Positions 24,073 to 35,459 of a stretch of 64,000 bases of DNA are shown in pieces (position 1 is the first letter of the stretch; every line of letters begins with the position of its first letter). The stretch is taken from the NCBI RefSeq assembly GCF_029867415.1, contig NC_081186.1, positions 106,078,455 to 106,142,454 on the forward strand, in the 5' to 3' direction. Made by a program: the position numbers and the translations under genes. Source of the stretch: Vicia villosa (lineage: Eukaryota; Streptophyta; Magnoliopsida; Fabales; Fabaceae). The notes beneath the pieces are model-generated. The model was not told the DNA's origin. It saw only the letters and a list, made by a program, of their open reading frames with translations, and made no database searches.

Positions 24073-24178
24073 GGGCTCTTCTCATATTAACATCAAAGAA
24101 CACAGTGTTGTGATTAGCATATCTGTCAGAAGGATCAATCCCATCAAACCTTTGAGGGAACTGAACATAGCAGAGACC
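24073..24178 (-). pseudogene. CSLD: Cellulose synthase-like D (CSLD) exon fragment
   Basis: About 35 codons on the minus strand read [14 protein letters not shown], then [15 protein letters not shown]. That is a hallmark stretch of the GT2 catalytic domain, and the Pro-Ser-Asp-Arg-Tyr-Ala-Asn-His wording points to the CSLD branch. Neither side continues the protein: after Asn-Met-Arg the frame leaves the family sequence. I take it as a captured or left-over exon scrap, not a gene. Confidence 0.8.
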
Positions 24179-24199
24179 CACGACGTAAGTTTGATGCAC

Positions 24200-25100
24200 A
24201 ACTCATACTACTTACCAATGGCCTACATATACTTCAATTTGGCATGATATAATTATACTCCTATGATCGATCTCAGCTGGCCATGTTCAATTATCAACTA
24301 AGACTAAACTTTTCAAGAACAGAACATAACACAATCAACAGAATATAGTCAACACTGAACACAACAGAATCGAATTATGACAAATCATAAACAGCAAAAC
24401 ACAATCAAACAGAAAAATACATCAAAACCTAAAAAACATAGTCAATCTTAGAAGGCATTTCAAGAACAGAACGAACCTAAAGCACGTACAAACCCAAACG
24501 AAAATGCATGTAAATGGTGGATAAAAGAAATGGTTGAATGAATAAAAGATTAACAAATTTGTGAAAATACCATGAATTTGTATCTTTTGATGATTGATTC
24601 ACGACAAGCTAGCTAGGAATGCAAAGTAAAGATTGTAGTATTGTACCTGCAATGAGAAAGAGAGATTAGGGTAAACGCACACTAGAAAAATTAACTCAAG
24701 CGTACATCAAATTATAGAAAAAAAAATCGTTTACCAGATGCAAAGAACTGGAATGGAATGGTTACGAAACGATTTTTGAATCAAAGAACGAAACTTATAT
24801 TTTAATTTAGAAACCAAACACGGTTGATTCAAAGTTATTGAATGGCAAAAAGAAGAACCTTCATTTTTAGGGAAAGAGCTCAGCAAGAATTCTGTTGAAA
24901 TAAAAAAAGAAATAGAAAGAGCGAAGAGGAAAAGAGACGGAAAAAGGATTTAAAAAAAAAAAGAAGGAAAAAAAGTGGAAAAATATTTGATTGGCAAATG
25001 CTATGTGTATATATATCAATGCTTTATGATTAATATTTTATCACTTATTATAAATTAAATCTGTAGATTTTAATTATTTTGTACACCATGGAAATATATT
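24200..25100. other. Intergenic, no gene seen
   Basis: AT-rich sequence with a purine-rich patch ('aaaagagacggaaaaagg') near 24,920-24,980. I recognise nothing coding. Confidence 0.5.
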
Positions 25101-25139
25101 TTAAAAATATATTTTCTAGAAATGGAAAAAGATCTAAAA

Positions 25140-26690
25140 TGTATGTCTCTAAACGTCATCGGTAAGAACAAGAATTGGTTATGCATCTCGCCTTAGATTT
25201 TGATGATAACGTTACATGATATTTTAGAGAACAATTTAGAACTTTAACGTTTTATGTCTAGTGTGTAGCTTTTGTTAACAGGTTCTAAGTCTGAAGAAGA
25301 GGCGTTTGACGTCATCAGGTTCTGAACAAAGTACACTTTGACTCTGAAAGAAATCAGCGTGTTTGCATATTCAGTCAAGTTCGTGAATATTTCTATAACA
25401 ATAGTTCTGATGAACGTTAGTAATAGAGCTTCTGATCGAGAATGTCATGAAAGAGCTTTTTGGGTCTCCTCTAGTTCTGATATTCTGTTATCTAAGTTCT
25501 AAAGATTTTGAAGGCAATGTTCTAGAAGAACAAGTTCTGAAGATTCTAAAGACAGCGATTCAAAAGACCAAGTGCTGAAGATTTTGACAGTGTTCTGAGT
25601 GAACAAATTCTGAAGACTTAGGTTCTGGTAACTCAATGTTTTTATCTTTCTAAACATGCTTCAACATCTACTATCTGAAATCTCTGAAGATTGGAAGATA
25701 AAAGGTCAAATTTGGATTCCCGTGAGAAAATAATAAGTGGTATCGACTCTTCCTAGAGTGGGGATATGTCAATACTACAACATATTATTGTTTACCTCTC
25801 CTCACTAACCGTTGTAACCATACAGCTAGAATTGCAAAGTCCAATTCTACCTTTCAACGGACTTCTCATTCTTGAAGAGTCTGCTTTTGGTCAATAGAAT
25901 CTCACTCTAGTTAAGACTCATTATGAGTGGCTACTTGAAGAATCTTTTGGCATGAAAAAGACACATGCATCTGATTCTGGAGATGTGTCCAATATGCTTC
26001 AACAAACTCTTAAAGAGTTTAAGGTAGAAAAGACTTTTGTCATACATAAATTTGCAAAAGAAGAAAAGTGGTGTGAAGAACATCAGGTGATGAACAGTGG
26101 GATTTTGAAGATGTTGTAAGAGATATCCTCGAAGATATAAGGAAAACCTTAGCCTTGTTTTGTTTTTCCTTTGTCCTTTTTAACCCTAGTTTCTTTTGTT
26201 TCTTTTGCCTTTTATGTTACAATTTTGTACTTTATTAGCTTAATTAATGAAGTGTTATCTTTTTTGGTTAGTTTGTTAAAATCTTTTTGATTTTTGAAAA
26301 AAGGGGAGAAGTAAAAATGATTTTGATATATTTAATTCTCACAAAAGTCTTTCCCATAAATAATATTTGATATAAGATATTTTTGCATCAAACATGTTTA
26401 ACTCAGAAACTATAAAAGTTCACTGAAATTTTATAGACAGGCAAAACTCTGGAAGAAAGTCAGAAGACAACTCAAGATCTGAGAAGTCAATAAATTCAAA
26501 TGCTCTGAACATGCTAAAGATCTGATGAACCTCACTCTAAATCTTAGTGCATATTCACAAATAGGTTCTGTCAACAAGATTGTTAACAAGGTTCAACAAC
26601 TTTTTGTCAATTCATCGCGTGCTGATAGCAAGCCAGAATCTGAGACGAACAACCAGATATTTCTAGTCAGATTTCCTGTATGTAAGGTCC
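25140..26690. other. Possible LTR-retrotransposon non-coding remnant
   Basis: The region repeats words such as 'ttctgaagat' and 'ggttctg' many times (about 25,260-25,700). It has a polypurine-like tract 'aaaaaaggggagaag' at about 26,298-26,313, as often seen near the 3' LTR of plant retrotransposons. I see no gag or pol codons. Weakly supported. Confidence 0.3.
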
Positions 26691-26800
26691 TATAATTTAA
26701 TTTGTGACCACCTAATGTTTGATGTGGGAATTATAACTTCATTAGTTACCATTCTCACAGACAAAAATATTGCATCATATGAAATAAATAAATAATTAAA

Positions 26801-28899
26801 TCTATAATATAAGAAAATTAGTGGTTCTGGTTTTTACAAAATTACCTTTTCTTACTTTTTTTACACCTATTAAATTGTTGGTTTTTTTGGTCAATCCACA
26901 CAATTGTCCATTATAATTTTAATATTTTATTCAACTATATTATAACTTATTTCACCATTTTTCCTCTCTCTTCACCTTTTTAGTTTTCTATCCTAATCTC
27001 TATATTTCATTTTCTCTTTATAAGAAAAATGGTATTTATGATCCAAAAAATTTTAATAAAAAATAGTATATGGGAAAAAATTTATTATTGATCTAAATAT
27101 TTTATATAAAAAGATTTACTATTCATTCAGATATTTATGTAAATTATACCTAAACATAAATAATATTTGTATACGGAAGAAATCTATTATTAATGTAAAT
27201 ATTTTTATATACGAAAAATGGTATTTATGATCCAAATTTTTTTATTAAAAAATGGTATACGGAGAAAAATCTATTATTGATCTAAATATTTTTTTTATAC
27301 GAAAATTTACTATTCATTCAAATATTTTTATAAATGATACCTACACAAAAATAATATTTGTGTACGGAAAAAAATTTATTATTGACCTAAATATTTTTAT
27401 TTAAAAAAATGGTACTTATTATCCGAATTTTTTTTATTCTAAAATGGTATACGAGAAAAAAATCTATTATAGATCTAAATATTTTTATATACGAAAGTTT
27501 ATTATTGATCCAGATATTTTTGTAAATGATACCTAAACATAAATAATATTTTTATATGTGAAAAAATTTAATTCAAAAATGGTATACGAAAAAATTCTAT
27601 TAATGATCTAAATATTTTTATATATACGAAAATTTACTATTGATACAGATATTTTTGTAAATGATAACAAAACATAAATAATATTTGAATACGGGAAAAA
27701 TCTATTATTGATCTAAATATTTTTATATACGAAAAATGGTATTTATGATCCAAAATTTTTTGATTCAAATATGGTATAGGGGAAAAATCTATTGTTGATG
27801 TAAATATTTTTTTATACGAAAATTTACTATTCATTCAAATAATTTTATAAATGATACCTAAACAAAAATAATATTGGTATACCGAAAAGATATGTTATTG
27901 TTCTAAATATTTTTATATACGAAAAATGGTATTTGTGATCCAAAAAAATTTATTAAAAAATGGTATACGTGAAAAAAATCTATTATTGATCTAAATATTT
28001 TTATATTCGAAAATTTACTATTGATCCAGATATTTTTGTAAATGATACCTAAACATGAATAATATTTGAATACGGGAAAAATTTATTATTGTTCTAAATA
28101 TTTTTATATATGAAAAATGGTATTTATGATCCAAAATTTTTTTATTCAAAAATGGTATACGGGGAAAAATCTATTGTTGATCTAAATATTTTTTTATACG
28201 AAAATTTACTATTCATTCAAATATTTTTATAAATGATAACTAAACAAAAATAATATTCGTATACGGAAAAGATTTATTATTGTTCTAAATATTTTTATAT
28301 ACGAAAAATGGTATTTATGATCCAAAAAAAATTTATTCAAAAATGGTGTACGTGAAAAAATCTATTATTGATCTAAATATTTTTATATACGAAAATTTAC
28401 TATTGATCCAGATATTTTTATAAATGATACCTAAACATAAATAATATTTATATACGGGAAAAAATTTATTATTGATTTAAATATTTTTCTATAAGAAAAA
28501 TGATATTTATGATCCCAAAAAATTTAATTCAAAAATGGTATACAGGAAAAAAATCTATTATTGATCTAAATATTTTTATATACGAAAATTTACTATTGAT
28601 TTAGATATTTTTATAAATAATACCTAAACATAAATAATATTTGAATACAGGAAAAAATATATTCTTGTCGACATATTTTTATATAAGAAAGATGATATTT
28701 ATGATTCAAATATTTATGATCCAAGAATGATATAAGGGAAAAAAAATTATTATTGATCTAAATATTTTTATATACAAAAAAATTTATTATTGATCTAAAT
28801 ATTTTTTATTTTTAAATGTTCTATTTAAAATGATTATATTAGGTAAACAAATGCGCGTATCAGACCAGAACTCGTGCGAATGCACGGGTTTATTATTAG
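26801..28899 (+). mobile_element. Helitron-like non-autonomous element
   Basis: The element begins with TC (tctataatataag at 26,801) and ends with TTAG at 28,899. A short hairpin (cgtgc-gaat-gcacg, 28,873-28,886) sits about 12 nt before the end. It lies between host A and T without target duplication. All of these are Helitron traits, though the usual CTRR end is TTAG here. The ends are fixed by the empty paralogous site at about 34,903-34,925, where 'ataattaaa' joins 'ttaaataatg' directly. There is no Rep/helicase coding region; the interior is mostly the 190-bp satellite. Confidence 0.85.
27020..28830. repeat. ~191-bp satellite array inside the Helitron
   Basis: Nine monomers are marked by 'acctaaacataaataat' or close variants at about 27,147, 27,341, 27,530, 27,663, 27,857, 28,047, 28,238, 28,429 and 28,621. 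The spacing is 189-194 bp except for one shortened 133-bp interval. The monomers are the same family as in the RNase array. Confidence 0.9.
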
Positions 28900-29449
28900 T
28901 TAAATAATGAAATAATTTAAAATTCCATACAAACACATTCTGAGTATTGTAAGTAATCTATTTCTTTTCTTCTCTTTCAGAAGTGAAACACTTCCCATTA
29001 TGTCATAAATTCATGAAAGAAACAATTTGCAAATCCAACAAAGACAATTGTGACAGCAAAGAGCCTCCTAAGATCCCAAAAATTGAGGGCACTTGTTTCC
29101 TTCCATGTTGATACAAAATTGAGTATTTTCGCTCCCCCGCCCGGTCGTCTTCATTCAAATAGATTTATGTGAAGAATTACCTTCATCATAACCAACGAAC
29201 TATATACAACTTTTACAACTCCTTTCTCCATATCTATTTTGCAACCATTTTCCACTAGTACACCAACAAAGATAAGGTTTTATTTGTAAATTTAAATCAT
29301 GTGTCAAATTTATAAGAAATTTTATCATTCCATCATGCATCTTGATTTTTATCGTACCATACTATATAATCTTATAAGTGTGATTGCTTCCCATTACAAT
29401 AGTTCCATCATATGTAATTTAGTAGAGAAGAAATTGTCCTTATCATTCG

Positions 29450-30420
29450 AGACATAAATCACCTTTGGAAAATGGAAAGGATGGTTGTTTCTCTGTCTAT
29501 GATAAACACCGTGATATTTTAGATAAGTGGATGCTTGATTCAAGAGCCTCACACCATATGTAACAAAAAAGAAATGGTTTACTAGATTTCAAAGTACATA
29601 TGGTGGATCTATTTTAAGGGGAAACAACCATGCTTATAAGATTAGGGAGTATGGTACAATAAGAATAAAGATGCATTATGAAATAGTAAGAATTTTGATG
29701 AATGTGAGACATGTTATGAATTTGCAAAAATACCTTATCTTGCTTGTAGTACTAGAGGAAAATGGTTGCAAAATTGTTGGGGAAAACATAATTTTAAAAG
29801 TTGTATGTGGTTTGTTGGTTGTGATGAAGGGAATTAATTCATCACAAGAATCTTTATAGGTCAAAGTGTCACAAGATATTTGGCAATTGGAATTAGTGGA
29901 AGTAAAGATCAAACTCAATGCATGTGGATTTGCACACGTCTTAAGCATATGTAAGAAAAAGGTTTATCATTGTTGGATGAGAAAGGCTTGTTGAAGATTG
30001 TGTGTATTGAAAAACAAATCGTATAAAGTTCTCTACATTCAAGCACAAAAGTAGAGGGTTGTTAGACTCTATACATGTTTATGTTTGGGGTCCGGCTAAA
30101 GTTACTTCAAGGATGATTCAAGGTACTTACATTTATTGACGATCATTCTAGGCATGTTTAAATATACTTTTTTAAGCATAAGAATATGGTATTTGATATT
30201 TTCAAGTGTTGGAAAGTAATGTTTGAGAATAGAACAGATAGAAAATGGAAAACTATAAGGTCTGATAATGATACTGAATATACGGAGGAAGCTTTCACAA
30301 AGTTTTGTGATCAAGAAGGAATTACGAGACACTTGATGGTCACACACACATCACAACATAATAGAGTAGTAGAAAATTAAATTGTACACTTATTAAGAAA
30401 GAAAGGTGTATGCCCTCTAA
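29450..30420 (+). mobile_element. Degenerate Ty1/copia fragment (protease to integrase)
   Basis: The plus strand shows Trp-Met-Leu-Asp-Ser-Arg-Ala-Ser-His-His-Met near 29,530 (copia protease type, with the usual Gly changed to Arg). Integrase codons follow: Leu-Asp-Ser-Ile-His-Val near 30,070, and a readable stretch at 30,186-30,380 with Arg-Ser-Asp-Asn-Asp ... Glu-Tyr-Thr ... Thr-Ser-Gln-His-Asn. Stops and frameshifts interrupt it throughout, and no LTRs or reverse transcriptase were found nearby. Confidence 0.75.
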
Positions 30421-32400
30421 TTCTGGGTTATGCAAGAATAATAGGCATAGTTGGTTGCTACATCTTTTTACGTAGTAAATAGATACCCACATTTTAGTTT
30501 ATATAGAGACACACATTATAGTGAGGATGATGATTCACTCACCTTTAAATACGCAATCTTTTCATATTTAACAAAAATTAAAAATGGAATGTTAAATATG
30601 GAATGTTAAATATGGAAAGAGAATGCAAAGTGACTTCAATAAACTTTTAGGGAATAACTTTTCTATCGATCACAATAAATTGGATAGAATATCTTCAATC
30701 AATCACATTATACCATTTAATTTTAATATATTTAATTATTTATTAAATAATACAATTGTTTGTTGGTTTTACAGCATTTTACATCGAGTGTAACCTTACT
30801 TAACTTTTTCATTTGAGTAGATAAGAATTCACATTACTTTTAATTTAGGGTGGCAAACGGACATGTCCAGATTATGTTATTTCTCAAGAAACTTTAAAAA
30901 GTATTATATTTCATATTATTATTAAAATTTAAATTTGAATGCCAACACAAATTATTTGCAACAAAATATAGAGAAACATTACATGAAAAAAAAACCTAAA
31001 TAAAAGCCTTATCAAAGTAAACACTGAAGCAAACCTTTTCATATCTGATGAATGAAATCTGGAGGCCATTTTTCGTATCGTAGACAGAGAGGTATATCTA
31101 ACTGTGATGTGATATGGAATCAAATATGACACAAAAGATGTGTTTCTTTTAACCTATATTAAGTCCTTCGTACTAAATAAAGATAGAGAATTTGTACCAA
31201 AGAAAACGAATCTCACTTTTTATTTTGTGAATAGAATCTCACGTTGCATAAAATGAAAGTACAATACAATGTCGACATGCAAAGGGTGGATTTGTGATTC
31301 TAGATCTTAGGAGAATGGCTCATTCATTCATTATATGCCATAAATTTGGCAGGTGTGAAGTTGCTATGAGCCATGAATTTCTCCATACAATTTTGCTTTG
31401 ACTTGTATTCTTAATGGTCCGCAAATTTCGTACATCATGACGTATTTAGTGCTAACGTAATAATGCTTTAGCATTGAATAAATTTATAATAAAAATAATT
31501 AATTAAATAAATAATATATTTTATTTATATATTTTATTTTATTTTTATGAGGACTTAAGCCCGAAGATAAACGAAACTAGATATATTAATTAAATTATTC
31601 TAAATATATATAAATAATAAAAATATAGAGAATATATTACAATTTTTTAATAAAGTAAGATTCTCCACAAAATTATAAATTTAATTCTTCAAATATAATC
31701 AAGAAAGTAAAAGATATGCCCGGTGTTTCACAAAAAGTGTCTTGTTTGCTTTTTTTTTGGGGTCTTAAAATAATTATTCTTTTATAATAATATTTTATTT
31801 TCATTATTATATTCTTGTTTATTGACTTTTATTATATATCACTACTCCACTAACTATAATTAATAAAAATATTTTAATAAATAATATTAATTTTATTATT
31901 AAAATTAATATATTTAATTATTTTTTTAAAAGTCATAGATAAGGCATTTTTTTATGAAATGCAGTGAGTAATTAATACTTAAGTTAATTATTATATATTA
32001 TAAGCGTGACATTAAAATCTGTTTTGAAGATTTTATATTTAATATTTTGATTCTTAAATTTTTAACTTTTATGATTAACTTGTACTGAATATTTAATAAT
32101 TATTTTTTTTATTCTATGAAAAATAAAATATAAAGATTGAAAACATATAAAAAAAATTATTTTGATAAAAAAAAAAGTTTTTGGTGGTGAGTGAAGGGCG
32201 GAGAACCTTGTTCCCATTGAGGATGTGTGTTTGATAATCATTTCCGATAAGTTTTGAGGCATAGGCGGTATAGGAAGGTGGGTACGAGGCTGGTAAAGTT
32301 GAAAATCGACCCCAACTCACCTCATTATCATATTTAATATATTGATAGACGATATACACGTCACATAATCATCACTATCCTACGAGATAGTTATATGTTT
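30421..32400. other. AT-rich intergenic, no gene seen
   Basis: Mostly A/T sequence. At about 30,847 there is a lone 'agggtggcaaacgg', matching one end of the hAT-type MITE found at 54,097. Nothing else is recognisable. Confidence 0.45.
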
Positions 32401-32404
32401 GGCC

Positions 32405-32615
32405 TTCATTAAAGGATAATTGTCGCCCTTAGAGATGATAAAAATGATAGAAATTCACTAAAGGATCATTCCCGCCCTCAGAGGTGATACAAATGTTGAA
32501 CATTCGCTGAAGGATCCTTGTTGCCCTCATAGACGATACAAACATTGGATCTTCATTGAAGGATCTTGCCCTATGAGGTAATAAGAATGTTGTACCTTCA
32601 CGAAAGATTCCTCGA
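32405..32615. repeat. ~49-bp minisatellite
   Basis: Four imperfect copies begin with 'aaaggat' or 'gaaggat' at about 32,411, 32,459, 32,508 and 32,557, each followed by a 'gccct...gatgata' pattern. Probably part of an LTR or other retroelement flank (inference). Confidence 0.75.
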
Positions 32616-32879
32616 CAAAGTAAATTCAACTCGCCCACAAGCAAGGCTTGAAGGACTCATCTCAAGCAATGCTTGAGGGGCTCTCCCCTAAGGGAAAATC
32701 TATTCAATTAAAGCAAAATAAAGGGTGTACACTTTGAAACTAAGAAATAAACGCAAATAAGGCAAATCGCCACATGAGTTAAACATGATCATTAAGATCC
32801 CGAAGGGTGGTGTTACAAATCTCCTCTAGTGGAAAAATGAAACAAAAACAAGGGGCTAAGGAGTAGATAAACTATCCCT

Positions 32880-33170
32880 CACAAAGTCTCGCCTGAGAGA
32901 TTCAACTATAAGTCTCGCCTGAGGGACTCAACTTAAAGTTTCGCATGAGGAATTCAATTTAAAGTCTCGCATGAGGGACTCAACTTAAAGTTTTTCAGAG
33001 GGATTTAACTTATAGTCTCGTCCAAGAGACTCAACTTAAAGTCTCGCGTGAGGGTCTCAACAAAAAGTTTTTCCTAAGGGACTCAACTTAAAGTCTCGTT
33101 TGAGAGATTCAACTTAAAGTCTCTCCTAAGGGACTCAACTAAAAGTCTCTCCTGTGGGACTCGTTGGAAG
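32880..33170. repeat. ~26-bp minisatellite
   Basis: About eleven imperfect copies of a unit like 'aaagtctcgcctgagggact' plus 'caactt'. Downstream (33,180-33,780) there is a 'tctataaatac' TATA-like motif at about 33,643, which may mark an LTR of a large retroelement. No coding domains are visible. Confidence 0.75.
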
Positions 33171-33910
33171 CCCTCATCAAAAAATTCACCTATGATAGAT
33201 CCACAAAGGAATCTTAAGGTTGTGAGCGCTCTAATTAATCACTTCGTCCTTTTTCAAACCCTCGTACTTAAGGAACTATAAACTAGTATAATTTTATCAG
33301 GCCTTAAGAAAGGATAATACATAAGAAAGTATGGTATTGGGCGAGCATCCTAAGAACCAAGAGGTCGCCCGTGATCGGCCAAGAGACTTCACGCAATGCA
33401 GGTCGTCTAGAAGCGGTAATACATGTTTCTCCATTGGGCTTTTAGAATTAACTCCAATACCCACTTGCTAAATAAACGTGGGAGATGACATGTCCAAACA
33501 ATAACTAACTAAAGAGGTCAGACAACAAGAAAATTGTCTCCTCCACAAATTAAAGGAGAATGAGTATTCCAGTACTCATGATTTTGATCATAGAATGAAG
33601 GAGACCACCTTCTAGCTTTCTAACTCAGTCTCAATAGGTCTTCTATAAATACGTCAATTCTATAAACAAGAAAGAAATCTTTAATTTTACACAAATATAG
33701 TTCCTCACCGCTCTGCGTAAATTTTACGTGACATCCAAATATCCTAAACAGCTAAGATAACCCTACACAACAAAGAATTGTCTTTTATTGTACTCTTTGG
33801 CAATAGGATAGTCATTGAATTTAGTCATAATTTAAAAAATGGAGAAGTTAGACATATATATTGGAATTTAGTCATATACTTAAAAAATATTCATTGAATG
33901 TAGTCATATA

Positions 33911-34054
33911 CTCCCTCTGTCCCAAATTATAAGAGAAATTCTCTTTTTTGATTCATTGAATAATTAATGTATCTGGTCTATATATAGATCAGATACATTA
34001 ATTATTCAATAAATCAAAAAAGAGAATTTCTCTTATAATTTGGGACGGAGGGAG
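33911..34054. mobile_element. Stowaway-type MITE
   Basis: A 144-bp near-perfect foldback beginning 'ctccctctgtcccaaatt' and ending with its complement 'aatttgggacggagggag', flanked on both sides by TA. The terminal sequence and TA target match Stowaway/Tc1-mariner MITEs. Confidence 0.92.
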
Positions 34055-34796
34055 TACTTTAAAAAAAAATGGAGAAGTTGATCAGGATAAATAAAAATAA
34101 GAGGGTTGCTATTTTTACACCCAAAAATGACACCGTATACCTACACCAAGATAAATACATCTCCTACATGTGTTTAATTGTATCAGAAAAAATAAAACAT
34201 AATTATTAAATATCATAAAAAAAAACAAAACTGTATAATCATACGGTGTAGTTGTCACATTTAGGTGTAGATATATCATTTCTCTAAAAATAATTCTATA
34301 CTCATATATATTGTATGATACAAGACCATTGCATAAAGTGTTGTTTATAGTCTACCAACCAAAACTACTGGATATTATATAGCAAACATATTCCGGTGAT
34401 ATACCCCTATTTCCAATTATTAATACAACTAAATGTTTCAATTATTAATTATTTGATTTGAGGTGATACCCTACTTCCAAATCTTATATTTAAAATTTAA
34501 ATATAAGTTGAAGTTTGAACACGCCAATCGAAATTCTTGGTTTGTGACCTTTGTCTGCAAGATATACACGCTCTCGACCACGTGCAAAGTCACGATAATT
34601 TTTCAAAAAAGAATAATAATATAAAGCCGCCTGATAAATGATAAGGTACACAATTGCAACGGTAGTTTTTGAATTATAGATTATGCTATTGTACTGTGTG
34701 TCATCGATTATGTAAGAAAACGATTATTAAATTATATATCAATAGACTATAGTTTGCAACTACATTTTATGGTTGAGATAAATACAAGTTTTATTA

Positions 34797-35175
34797 GTGA
34801 CCACCAAATGTTTGATGTGGGCATTATAACTTCATTAGTTACCTTTCTCATAGACAAAAATATTGCATCATATAAAATAAATAAATAAATAATTAAATTA
34901 AATAATGAAATAATTTAAAATTCCATACAAACACATTCTGAATATTGTAAGTAATCTATTTCTTTTCTTCTATTTCAGAAGTGAAACACTTCCCATTATG
35001 TCATAAAATCATGAAAGAAACAATTTGCAAATCCAGGTATGTACAAAGACAATTGTGACAGCAAAGAGCCTCCTAAGATCCCTAAAATTGAGTGCACTTG
35101 TTTCCTTTCATGTTGATACAAAATTGAGTATTTTTGCTTCCCCACCCTGTCGTCCACCCTGTCATCTTCATTCAA
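34797..35175. repeat. Helicase 3' flank, empty-site copy of the duplicated segment
   Basis: Partner of 26,704-29,162. It contains the uninterrupted junction 'aattaaattaaataatg', which defines the Helitron insertion site in the other copy. It probably includes the 3' UTR of the adjacent minus-strand helicase (inference). Confidence 0.8.
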
Positions 35176-35459
35176 ATAAATGTCTGCAGTCTTTCCCCCC
35201 AGCACATCCCAACAGCTATGTCCACAAAATGGCTAGAACCAACACAAGCATTTGTCCAATGCAAGAATGTTGGCTTATCCACGTTACATGCTCTCTGTGG
35301 CTCATGCAGCATCCCCGAAAGCCCCCGCCCCCGGCCGATAGCTTTTAGCAGCGCAGCACCGTGGGATGAGTTCACGGAATGACGAAATCAAATAGTTCAC
35401 TAACCCCCACACCGCCAAAGGTTTTGCTGCACAAGAAGAACCTGCAGATAAAGCAATAG

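Larger units (their letters stand above)
26704..29162. repeat. Duplicate of the helicase 3' flank, split by a Helitron
   Basis: Positions 26,704-26,800 and 28,900-29,162 together match 34,797 to about 35,175 in order and orientation, with only scattered changes (for example 'gcatcatat' and 'cttcccattatgtcataaa'). The intervening 2,099 bp are absent from the other copy. Which copy is older is not decided by the sequence. The second copy adjoins the last helicase exon, so it is probably the source. Confidence 0.85.

Noticed and set aside
26801..28899. Regularly spaced repeats considered as a CRISPR array
   Set aside because: The period of about 190 bp, no distinct spacers, plant genomic context and Helitron ends all exclude it.
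35025..35382. Plus-strand frames of about 80-107 codons beside the helicase 3' end
   Set aside because: They cover the probable 3' UTR, differ in frame and do not match the diverged duplicate at 28.9-29.16 kb.
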